Notes under the pieces: generated by a model
Database searches by the model: none
Seen by the model: the letters and a program-made list of their open reading frames with translations, nothing else
What the model was told of the DNA's origin: nothing
Origin: Halobacteriales archaeon
GTDB taxonomy: Archaea; Halobacteriota; Halobacteria; Halorutilales; JAHENH01
DNA length: 6,140 nt
NCBI GenBank assembly: GCA_018609935.1
Contig: JAHENH010000070.1
Span: forward strand, 1-6,140
Direction of reading: 5' to 3'
Shown here: piece by piece, positions 1 through 5,683 of the stretch
Layout: every line of letters starts with the position of its first letter
Numbering within the stretch: position 1 is the stretch's first letter
Position numbers and translations under genes: made by a program

Positions 1-275
1 ACCCCTTTGTTTATCGTTGTCGAATAGACCCCGGTGTTAAAAATTTCATCCGAATAAATGGCACGGAGTTGTCTTCTCTTACCAAAAATATAAGTCAATC
101 CGATTTTAAGGTCAATGTGGTACCCTATATTGGCGAATACAACGGTGAGGGGAACAGTACTGGAAACCATTACCCCCGCCAGATCGGGGCCGAAACTTGG
201 GTTCCTAAAGCTGGAATAGACACTGGAGCAGGAGAAAAAATAGAGGATTATTTACTTAAAAGATACAATCTCTAA
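1..275 (+). CDS. C-terminal fragment of a phage protein, possibly tail or receptor-binding
   Basis: The reading frame is open from base 3 to a TAA at 273-275, giving about 90 C-terminal residues. The start lies outside the window; the TTG at 69 is internal, because the frame stays open upstream of it. The fragment is rich in Gly, Asn and aromatic residues (for example YIGEYNGEGNSTGNHYPRQ), with no membrane segment, and ends in a charged helix-like tail (EKIEDYLLKRYNL). I do not recognise the family. Its place just before a lysis cassette, and the Gly/Asn-rich beta-like sequence, suggest the end of a tail fibre or other virion surface protein; that is inference. Its first 240 bases are about 44% GC by hand count, far above the genes that follow, and use CGT, CGA, CCC and GGC codons that are rare downstream. 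The next gene starts on the last base of its stop codon (TAATG). Confidence 0.6.
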   Translation, partial: PFVYRCRIDPGVKNFIRINGTELSSLTKNISQSDFKVNVVPYIGEYNGEGNSTGNHYPRQIGAETWVPKAGIDTGAGEKIEDYLLKRYNL

Positions 276-574
276 TGTATTATACATTTAGATTCATATC
301 AAAAGAAGAAAGAGAAGAGGCTAATCAAATAGCTGAAGATCTTGGATATGGTCCTGATAATTTCTCTATCCCGCTTGTAGAAAAAGGTACAAAAAGTCCT
401 ATAATTTATTATGGATGCTCTTGGGCAATAGGCAGTAATGAAGATCAAAGTGATCTTAAATTGGAATTACAGTCACTTAATACATTTAGTGAAATTGATA
501 GTACTGATAGTTTTGAAGAGGCTGCAAATATGTTAGATCTAGAAAAAGAACCTAAAGAAGAAATTAATGTCTAA
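275..574 (+). CDS. small acidic hypothetical protein (99 aa)
   Basis: ATG at 275 overlaps the previous TAA by one base, a junction used repeatedly in this window, so the start is well supported. The 99-residue product begins with a short beta-like segment (MYYTFRFIS) followed by a charged helix (KEEREEANQIAEDLGYG). It ends in a very acidic region (EEAANMLDLEKEPKEEINV). There is no signal peptide or membrane segment, and one cysteine. I do not recognise a family. It lies between a probable virion protein and the lysis genes and overlaps the next gene by 8 bases, so it is probably translated with them; a role as a small cytoplasmic accessory or chaperone-like protein would be a guess. Confidence 0.7.
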   Translation: MYYTFRFISKEEREEANQIAEDLGYGPDNFSIPLVEKGTKSPIIYYGCSWAIGSNEDQSDLKLELQSLNTFSEIDSTDSFEEAANMLDLEKEPKEEINV

Positions 575-860
575 GGATGAAGTACAACATATAGAAGAAA
601 GACTTGATAAAATAGCTAAAGAACAAAGTAAACAAAGTTCTAATATAGATAGACTCTGTAGAGTTATTTTAAATGATGATGAAGCAGGAACAAAGGGACT
701 TGGACAAAAGTTCAATGAATTGGAAGAGAGAGTTTCTTCTATTGAAAAATTTAAAAGTAAGATAACTTGGGTATCAACGATATTTGTTACAGTTGTTACA
801 GCTGCCTGGAATTTTATCTTATATTATGGTAAAGAAATAGTAGGTTATTTTCAAAAGTAA
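567..860 (+). CDS. XhlA/holin-like protein with coiled coil and one C-terminal TM
   Basis: The 97-residue product has two helical, heptad-like charged stretches (about residues 4-30 and 48-63). These are followed by a single hydrophobic segment at about 67-87 (core WVSTIFVTVVTAAWNFILYY) and a short amphipathic tail ending in FQK. This layout, a soluble coiled coil then one transmembrane helix at the C-terminus, matches the XhlA-type haemolysin/holin-associated proteins of phages in length and topology. It lies directly before a lysozyme gene, its TAA overlapping the lysozyme ATG by one base, which supports a lysis role at the inner membrane. The start overlaps the previous gene by 8 bases. 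The family call comes from architecture, not from a diagnostic motif; it could instead be an antiholin or an unrelated membrane-tethered coiled coil. Confidence 0.65.
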   Translation: MSKDEVQHIEERLDKIAKEQSKQSSNIDRLCRVILNDDEAGTKGLGQKFNELEERVSSIEKFKSKITWVSTIFVTVVTAAWNFILYYGKEIVGYFQK

Positions 861-1345
861 TGACACAGGACTTTGATAACATAATAGAATATATTATAGA
901 AGAATGGGAAGGAGGAGAAGTAAATGATCCTAATGATCCAGGGGGACATACTAAATATGGTATATCTAAAAATGCATTTCCTTCTGTAAACATTAGTGAA
1001 CTAACTAAAAAGGATGCAAAGTCTCTCTATAAGAAAAATTATTGGGATACAGCTTATTGTAATGAAATTCCAAAAGAACTAAGAGCTATACATCTCGATA
1101 CAGCTATTAATATGGGTGTACATGCAGCTATTTCTATACTTCAAGAAGCAGGAGGTACTTCTAAAGATGGAATATTTGGACCTAAGACAAAAGCAGCTGC
1201 AAGAGATGTTACAGTAGATAACTACGCTTTTAGAAGAGCTATAAGATATTTGAATATCATAGGAGACAATGAAACGCTTGCAAAATATTCTACAGGTTGG
1301 TCAAGAAGACTTGTGGATATATATAAGATCTCATGCGGGATATAA
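860..1345 (+). CDS. glycoside hydrolase family 108 lysozyme (endolysin)
   Basis: Predicted peptidoglycan hydrolase of 161 residues, the usual size for GH108 phage endolysins. The N-terminal domain carries the family signature: residues 17-19 EGG, with E17 the expected catalytic glutamate, then VNDPNDPGG (21-29) and TKYGIS (31-36), followed by the LYKKNYWD motif at 56-63. The C-terminal part fits the PG_binding_3 domain that accompanies GH108: HLDTAINMG (78-86), the DGIFGPKT segment (103-110) and YSTGWSRRL (143-151). There is no signal peptide or N-terminal anchor, so it should need a holin to reach the cell wall; holin-like genes flank it on both sides. ATG at 860 overlaps the preceding TAA by one base, and the gene overlaps the next by 13 bases. 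Expected activity is cleavage of the glycan strand between MurNAc and GlcNAc. Confidence 0.93.
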   Translation: MTQDFDNIIEYIIEEWEGGEVNDPNDPGGHTKYGISKNAFPSVNISELTKKDAKSLYKKNYWDTAYCNEIPKELRAIHLDTAINMGVHAAISILQEAGGTSKDGIFGPKTKAAARDVTVDNYAFRRAIRYLNIIGDNETLAKYSTGWSRRLVDIYKISCGI

Positions 1346-1533
1346 TAAAGGATAAATCAGGAAAACATTCTATGAAAAGATTAATGGCCCCTATTTTTCT
1401 TTTCATCTTTGTAGTAATGTCCATACTAATAGGTACAGGTATTCTATCCAGTGATATTAACTCTATAGTAGTTACAGGTATTACAGGATGTTTTGGACTT
1501 CTTGGAGTAGGAGGTCTTAGTAAACATGGATAA
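1333..1533 (+). CDS. two-TM holin-like membrane protein (66 aa)
   Basis: A 66-residue protein with a short basic N-terminus (DKSGKHSMKRLMAP), then two hydrophobic segments at about 19-38 and 44-61 separated by the polar turn SSDINS, and a Gly-rich end. The GK-S-MKR start followed by two helices resembles small phage holin-like proteins of Bacteroidetes phages and prophages. Together with its position between lysozyme and a possible spanin, this makes a pore-forming or regulatory lysis role likely. The chosen ATG overlaps the lysozyme gene by 13 bases; a second ATG at 1372 (residue 14) would give a 53-residue form lacking most of the basic N-terminus. The paired starts recall dual-start holins, but nothing in the sequence proves two products. 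It overlaps the next gene by 8 bases. Confidence 0.75.
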   Translation: MRDIIKDKSGKHSMKRLMAPIFLFIFVVMSILIGTGILSSDINSIVVTGITGCFGLLGVGGLSKHG

Positions 1534-2140
1534 GATAAAGGACATATTAAAATATATTGGAAATGGGCTATTAGCTCTTATTGTAGTTATCCTTATAATT
1601 TGGATATGGAGATCCTGTGGTAAAGAAGGATCTAATGATAACAATAGTAACAGAATAGAGATCACTGATACTGTAACTACTGTAGAGACTGATACAGTAA
1701 CTTATACAGAAGTTGATACAGTTCATGAACCTGTATATATAACTGATACTGTTAAAATACCAAAAGGTATTGATACAGTAGAAGTACTAAAGGATTATTA
1801 TGCAAAGAAATTCTTCTCAGACACTCTTATATCAGATTCTGCTGAAGTAGAGATCACAATTAATGATACTATAAGTAATAACACTATAGCCCACAGAGAA
1901 GTACAAATAAAGAACAATAGACTTTCTACTACTACATATGAACTTACTGAAAAAGATGGTACAGAGATCTATACAGGATTTGATATAGGAGGGAATAGAG
2001 AGTTTTTTCAAGTTTCTCCTACTGCAACTGTTATAGTCAATGACAGATGGAGTGTAGGACTTAGATATAGTATTAGAAAAAGAGATCCTAATGCTATATT
2101 TATTAAAGTTGAAAGAAAATTATGGGAATTCCACAATTAA
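1526..2140 (+). CDS. membrane-anchored periplasmic protein with DTV repeats; spanin candidate
   Basis: The 204-residue product has an N-terminal inner-membrane anchor at about residues 12-28, followed by WRSCGK. A low-complexity region at 36-86 holds five DTV motifs (48-50, 56-58, 64-66, 74-76, 83-85) and two variants, DTL (99-101) and DTI (114-116). The middle is Ser/Thr/Asn-rich and beta-like. The C-terminus (about 145-204) has alternating hydrophobic and aromatic strands (YTGFDIGGN, FFQVSPTATVIV, WSVGLRYSI) ending in KLWEFHN. Proteins with one N-terminal TM and D-T-V rich stalks are common in Bacteroidetes phages and usually annotated as unknown-function domains. Being last in the lysis cassette, anchored inside and extended into the periplasm, it is a reasonable spanin candidate; that function is inference. 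There is no lipobox at the N-terminus: C31 follows the TM rather than sitting in a cleavage motif. Overlaps the previous gene by 8 bases. Confidence 0.72.
   Translation: MDKIKDILKYIGNGLLALIVVILIIWIWRSCGKEGSNDNNSNRIEITDTVTTVETDTVTYTEVDTVHEPVYITDTVKIPKGIDTVEVLKDYYAKKFFSDTLISDSAEVEITINDTISNNTIAHREVQIKNNRLSTTTYELTEKDGTEIYTGFDIGGNREFFQVSPTATVIVNDRWSVGLRYSIRKRDPNAIFIKVERKLWEFHN
1667..1780 (+). repeat. imperfect in-frame DTV-coding repeats
   Basis: Five GATACTGT or GATACAGT units (Asp-Thr-Val) recur at spacings of 8, 8, 10 and 9 codons within the gene at 1526-2140. The intervening bases differ, so this is a protein-level repeat (an extended stalk or strand repeat) and not a DNA direct-repeat array. 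Confidence 0.75.
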
Positions 2141-2144
2141 TTAT

Positions 2145-2152
2145 TATATTTG
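2145..2152 (+). promoter_or_regulatory. possible Bacteroidetes-type -7 promoter element (TAnnTTTG)
   Basis: TATATTTG at 2145-2152 matches the Bacteroidetes -7 consensus TAnnTTTG and lies in the 36-base gap between the spanin-like gene and the ATG at 2177, the longest non-coding gap in the window. Initiation a few bases downstream would give a leader of roughly 15-20 bases. No TTG occurs at the expected -33 position: the nearest, at 2109-2111, is too far away. The same octamer also occurs by chance inside the next gene (3226-3233), so support is weak. Confidence 0.3.
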
Positions 2153-2176
2153 TGGGCTGAACCAATATTTCATCGT

Positions 2177-3343
2177 ATGAACTACGAAGATATAGTCAAT
2201 ATTATAAGAGAGAAACCTTATCTTATAGATGAGGGTTCTAAGAGAGTATCTAATAGACTTAGATGTAGTAGAGAAACTGCTATAGAAGCTATAAGAGAAG
2301 CAAGAGAACAAACAAGAGAAGAACTTAAAGAAGGATTAGAAAGTACTAGTAACGATATTGCAGAAGATCCAGAAGTATCTGGTCTTGAAATAAAGAGTAT
2401 TTGGCAAAATAGTGGAGGGAAATGGCTTAAGTCCTACAAAAAGAATCCTGATAAGATAGGAGAAGAAGATCTCAAAAATATAATTGATAGGACTCTTAAT
2501 ACTCATAAGGAAACATTTAAAAATAGAGAAGAGCCTGATAATGAAAAAGGGCTATTTATTTGGACTTCAGATAAACACATAGGGGCATCTGTAGATGAAT
2601 CTATTTATGATAATCCCTATGATGGTAAAGAGTTTGAAAGAAGAATGAACAAGATATTTGCTCGTATAAATAAATTGAAACAAGAGCATGGGAAGTTCGA
2701 CACTCTGATGATAGCTGATCTTGGAGATCCTCTTGATGGGATGGATGGTAAGACAGCTAGAAGAGAGCATGATCTTGAACAAAATATGTCCAATGAAGAG
2801 CAACTTGAAGTTCATCTAGAAGTCCACAAAAAATTCTATGACTCTATAGTGGATATTGATCCCGCAGATAATATTGTAATATATAATGTATGCAATGATA
2901 ACCATTCTGGATCCTTTGGTTATGCTGCTAATCTTGCTATAACTCAATATCTCACACAAAAATATGATCACCTAACAGTTATTAATCAAAAGAAATTTTT
3001 GAATTATGTATCTTGGGGAGTCCATGATTTTATATTAACACATGGAAAAGATAAGGAAGATAGGAAATCAGGTCTTCCTCTACATTTAGATGCTAGAACA
3101 GAGAACTATATAGAAGAATATAGAAGGAACTTTGATCTTAATGGATATGTACATGTAGTAAAAGGAGATCTACACAGATCTACTGAAGATATTACTACGA
3201 CTATAAGATACAAGAACTGTTCTTCTATATTTGGAGCTTCTAAATGGATACATAACAATTTTGGAAAATCTATTCCTGCTTGTGATTATGATATTATTCA
3301 CAAGAACTCTAAAGAAGTTTATTCATCAAGGATCCAACTATAA
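2177..3343 (+). CDS. calcineurin-like metallophosphoesterase
   Basis: Counting from the ATG at 2177 (388 residues), metallophosphoesterase motifs appear in order: SDKH (131-134, metal-binding D132 and H134), GDPLD (183-187, D184), NDNH (240-243, the GNH[D/E] position), THGKD (288-292, H289) and KGDLH (329-333, H333). The family hydrolyses phosphomono- or diesters, including nucleic-acid ends, with a two-metal centre. Before the catalytic domain, residues 1-60 are helical and charged (KRVSNRLRCSRETAIEAIREAREQ), resembling a helix-turn-helix and possibly DNA-binding; a linker follows. The frame is also open from a TTG at 2150, adding nine residues, but that TTG overlaps a promoter-like element and an ATG is available, so 2177 is preferred. 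The last motif has Asp where GHxH normally has its first His. Substrate unknown; processing of phage or host nucleic acid is one option. It ends directly before the next gene's TTG. Confidence 0.85.
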   Translation: MNYEDIVNIIREKPYLIDEGSKRVSNRLRCSRETAIEAIREAREQTREELKEGLESTSNDIAEDPEVSGLEIKSIWQNSGGKWLKSYKKNPDKIGEEDLKNIIDRTLNTHKETFKNREEPDNEKGLFIWTSDKHIGASVDESIYDNPYDGKEFERRMNKIFARINKLKQEHGKFDTLMIADLGDPLDGMDGKTARREHDLEQNMSNEEQLEVHLEVHKKFYDSIVDIDPADNIVIYNVCNDNHSGSFGYAANLAITQYLTQKYDHLTVINQKKFLNYVSWGVHDFILTHGKDKEDRKSGLPLHLDARTENYIEEYRRNFDLNGYVHVVKGDLHRSTEDITTTIRYKNCSSIFGASKWIHNNFGKSIPACDYDIIHKNSKEVYSSRIQL

Positions 3344-4054
3344 TTGAAAAGTTTAAACGAAATAATATATAGTATCAAGGAAAATCTAAGAGATTATTCT
3401 GATGATACGGACATAACTACTGATCACCTGAGGTATCTTGTAGATGTGTATAGGTCTTTCTTTATAAGGAGAGATCTCAAAAAATTCCATAATCCTATAT
3501 CTGAAGATATTATACAGGATCTAGGATGTATTGAAATGGAACTGTCAGATCCCTCTGAATGTTGTGATATAGATACTGGATGTACAGTACTTAGAACTAA
3601 ACAAAAAATACCTGCTCCTATGCAAACTTACATGGGGGACAGTTTAACGAGAATTGGACCTATTAATAAAATAAAAAGCAATTTTTCTCATGTCTCATAT
3701 AGACGCGCTATATACTCAGGAAATGGCTCTTTTAATTCCCTCTCTGTCTTTGCCTTCTACTTAAATGGTAGAATATATCTTAAACTAGGACCAGAGAATA
3801 GAGAAGGGAGACATTTGGATCTTATTAATGCAAGGGGGATCTTTGAATCCCCAAGAGAAGTAGGAAAATTTACTAAATGTAGTGGAGAACCTTGTTATAG
3901 TGATGATGATCCTTATCCAGTAAAGAGTTATATGATCCCAATGATAGAAGAAAAAATACTTCAGGTAGTATCTCAAAAACTTTCTACACCTGAGGATGAT
4001 CAAAATGATGCACAAGATGAAAGAACGATCTCAAGGGAAAAAGGAGGAAATTAA
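3344..4054 (+). CDS. crAss-like neck/tail ring-type structural protein
   Basis: The 236-residue product starts with MKSLNEIIYSIKENLRDYSD and a helix ending in FFIRRDL. It then has QDLGC (58-62), SECCDIDTGCTVLRT (71-85), a P-rich turn, and GIFESPREV (165-173) with CYSDDDPYPV (184-193). I recognise this ordered set, N-terminal helix then QDLGC, ECC, GCxVLRT, GIFE-PREV and DDDPYP, from conserved virion proteins of crAss-like phages that sit between portal and tail muzzle as ring proteins. This was not checked against a database. The start is a TTG directly after the previous TAA (TAATTG); the first in-frame ATG (about 3536) would remove the conserved N-terminus, so TTG is favoured. Six cysteines (62, 73, 74, 80, 179, 184) are unusual for a small phage structural protein. 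The C-terminal 25 residues are polar and probably disordered. Confidence 0.8.
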   Translation: MKSLNEIIYSIKENLRDYSDDTDITTDHLRYLVDVYRSFFIRRDLKKFHNPISEDIIQDLGCIEMELSDPSECCDIDTGCTVLRTKQKIPAPMQTYMGDSLTRIGPINKIKSNFSHVSYRRAIYSGNGSFNSLSVFAFYLNGRIYLKLGPENREGRHLDLINARGIFESPREVGKFTKCSGEPCYSDDDPYPVKSYMIPMIEEKILQVVSQKLSTPEDDQNDAQDERTISREKGGN

Positions 4055-4070
4055 TAGTACTCATATATCT

Positions 4071-4547
4071 ATGAGAGAATTCTATAAATACTATAGAGAT
4101 AACTATAGTATTAAGGACACTCCCTATGATATAGATGAGGTTACATATAGAAAAGTGATCTCTATGATAAATTATGAAATAGCACAAAAGATCGCTACTG
4201 AACCAATGGACTTTGTAATACCTCATAGACTAGGGAGATTATGTGTAAGAAAAACTAGACCAAGAGCGATAGAAGATAGTAGGGGGCATCCTATTATAAC
4301 ATATCCAATAGACTGGAAAGCTACTTGGGATCTTTGGAATAGAGATGAAGAAGCTAAAGAACAAAAGAAACTTGTAAGGAATAGGAACTCCCACAGTGGA
4401 GGAGATATTTATAAGTTAGTATATAGAAAAGAAGATGCTAACTATAATAATAAATCAGCTTACAATTTTCAATTTGCTAGAACACTTAAACAAAATTTGA
4501 AAAACACTATCATAAATAACGAAGGATTTGATAGTTATGAACTTTAA
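4071..4547 (+). CDS. small basic protein, possibly crAss-like IHF/HU-type
   Basis: From the ATG at 4071 the product is 158 residues and begins MREFYKYYRD. The core (about 20-62) has a helix followed by FVIPHRLGRLCVRKTRPRA, an LG-x-L-x-V-R-K pattern like the beta-arm region of IHF/HU-type proteins and like small basic proteins found beside crAss-like structural genes. The C-terminal half is rich in Lys, Arg, Trp and Tyr (DWKATWDLW; KLVYRKEDANYNNKSAYNFQFAR). A role in binding DNA or packing the virion is possible but inferred. The frame is open upstream with ATGs at 3996, 4005, 4008 and 4017; these would overlap the previous gene by 38-59 bases, more than any other junction here, and add a low-complexity Lys/Met-rich stretch, so 4071 is preferred with limited certainty. 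It overlaps the next gene by 11 bases. Confidence 0.6.
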   Translation: MREFYKYYRDNYSIKDTPYDIDEVTYRKVISMINYEIAQKIATEPMDFVIPHRLGRLCVRKTRPRAIEDSRGHPIITYPIDWKATWDLWNRDEEAKEQKKLVRNRNSHSGGDIYKLVYRKEDANYNNKSAYNFQFARTLKQNLKNTIINNEGFDSYEL

Positions 4548-4827
4548 AACAACTAATACTATGTTACATTCAGGTTATAAAACAAAGTACGAAAAGTCCA
4601 TGTACAAAGATGGTAAAAAGAAAACTCTTTGTATCTACGAAGTAGAAAATGGGTATATAGTAAAAAAGGAAGAGATAAAGGAAAATGATGAGGGTCATAT
4701 GGACTATGAAAATATGGAAACTAAGGTCTATATTACCTATCAAGATCCTATGGAAGAAGAGAAAAAGGATGATAAGGAAATGAAAGAAGGTGGAGATATT
4801 AAGAAAGCTATAGAAAGCTTATATTAA
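4537..4827 (+). CDS. small charged hypothetical protein in the tail block (96 aa)
   Basis: The ATG at 4537 gives 96 residues starting MNFKTTNTMLHSGYKTKY; a TTG at 4528 would add only three. The N-terminal two thirds looks like a small beta fold (KKTLCIYEVENGYIVKKEE, then METKVYITYQDP). The C-terminus is a charged helix (EEEKKDDKEMKEGG, then DIKKAIESLY). There is no membrane segment and one cysteine. I do not recognise the family, though small proteins of this build with a D-[IL]-x-K-A-I-x-x-[LM] ending appear between ring-type genes in crAss-like phages as I recall. Overlaps of 11 bases upstream and one base downstream (TAATG) place it firmly in the structural operon; scaffold, chaperone or minor virion roles are all open. 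Confidence 0.7.
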   Translation: MNFKTTNTMLHSGYKTKYEKSMYKDGKKKTLCIYEVENGYIVKKEEIKENDEGHMDYENMETKVYITYQDPMEEEKKDDKEMKEGGDIKKAIESLY

Positions 4828-5669
4828 TGGCAGGTAATCATCATAAATTCATACCTATAGATGGAATAATAGAGAAGATCTATAGGGATACACAGATGAG
4901 TACCACAGTAGATCCTAGTGATGTTGCTGAATGGGTAGGGGAAGCTATACAGTTAATTGGAGTTCCTGCACATCTTAGAAATAGAGTAGCTAAGATGACC
5001 ATTAAAGATGGAAAAGGAGAACTTCCCTGTGATCTATATAATATTATTCAGGTAAGAGAGTATGATAGTAAAACTCCTATGAGAAGTTCTACTAATACTT
5101 TTCATAGACACTTCAAAAGAAATGATACCCCTGATAATGATCCCACTATAGATAAAGGTCTTTATAGCGATAGAGCTTATGATGATGTAGAGGGTATATA
5201 TGACAATAGTGGTCTTAGAGTAGAAAGTGGTTCAAATACCAATAGTGGAGATCTTACCTATGAGGTAAATGATAATTGGATATTTCCAAACTTTGAAAGT
5301 GGAACTATAGAAATGGCTTACAAAGCATTTCCTGTTTCTGATTCTACTGGATTCCCTCTTATACCTGATGAGATCAGTATAAAGAAAGCTGTAGAATATT
5401 ATGTGAGATGTCATATCAATCATATTGAATGGAGAAAAGGAGTACTTAATGATAAAGTATATCAAAAGGAAGAACAGGAAAGACATTGGTATATGGCAAA
5501 AGCTCAAACTAGGATACCTACCTATGATGAGATGGAAACTCTCAAGAATAATCATATAAGACTTATTCCAAAGATCAATCATTGGGAAGATTTCTTTGAA
5601 AACTTAGGTACTCAGGAAATGAGATACACTCACAATAGTGTAAAAAGTGACCATGATACAAGGAACTAG
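4827..5669 (+). CDS. crAss-like ring/tail-tubular-type structural protein
   Basis: The 280-residue product fits the ring protein that lies next to the tail muzzle in crAss-like phages. Visible landmarks are an N-terminal helix region (IIEKIYRD, then VDPSDVAEWVGEAIQLIGV), GELPCDLYNIIQVRE (64-78), a variable Asn/Asp/Ser-rich loop at 88-145, then WIFPNFESGTIEMAYKAFPVSDSTGFPLIPD (151-181). The last is a beta sandwich segment leading into the helix EISIKKAVEYYVRCHI. The C-terminus LIPKINHWEDFFENLGTQE (246-264) matches my memory of a conserved end. It would act in the neck below the portal as an adaptor, comparable in role to P22 gp4 or T7 gp11. The stop is TAG, the only one in the window; four in-frame codons later a TAA overlaps the next ATG. 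It starts with a one-base TAATG overlap. Confidence 0.78.
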   Translation: MAGNHHKFIPIDGIIEKIYRDTQMSTTVDPSDVAEWVGEAIQLIGVPAHLRNRVAKMTIKDGKGELPCDLYNIIQVREYDSKTPMRSSTNTFHRHFKRNDTPDNDPTIDKGLYSDRAYDDVEGIYDNSGLRVESGSNTNSGDLTYEVNDNWIFPNFESGTIEMAYKAFPVSDSTGFPLIPDEISIKKAVEYYVRCHINHIEWRKGVLNDKVYQKEEQERHWYMAKAQTRIPTYDEMETLKNNHIRLIPKINHWEDFFENLGTQEMRYTHNSVKSDHDTRN

Positions 5670-5683
5670 AATGATTATTTCTA

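Noticed and set aside
69..275. TTG at 69 as the start of a 68-residue gene
   Set aside because: The frame is open without a stop to the left edge of the window, so this is more likely the end of a longer upstream gene.
1667..1780. Regular repeats considered as a CRISPR-like or DNA-level array
   Set aside because: The units are only about 8 bases, in frame, with variable third positions and spacers; they encode DTV protein repeats.
3226..3233. Second TATATTTG octamer
   Set aside because: It lies inside the phosphoesterase coding region with no gene start nearby; it is probably chance in AT-rich sequence.
4041..4047. AAGGAGG, a perfect Shine-Dalgarno-like string near the end of the ring-type gene
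   Set aside because: It lies 23 bases upstream of the preferred ATG at 4071 and has no ATG, GTG or TTG at a normal spacing; it encodes Lys-Gly-Gly of the upstream protein, and Bacteroidetes systems rely little on such sites.
5232..5582. Open frame of 116 codons on the minus strand
   Set aside because: It is antisense to the conserved ring-type gene and has low-complexity Ile/Ser/Phe composition typical of a complementary-strand shadow. Shorter minus-strand frames at 1444-1665, 2567-2815, 3785-4015 and 3984-4226 were rejected for the same reason.
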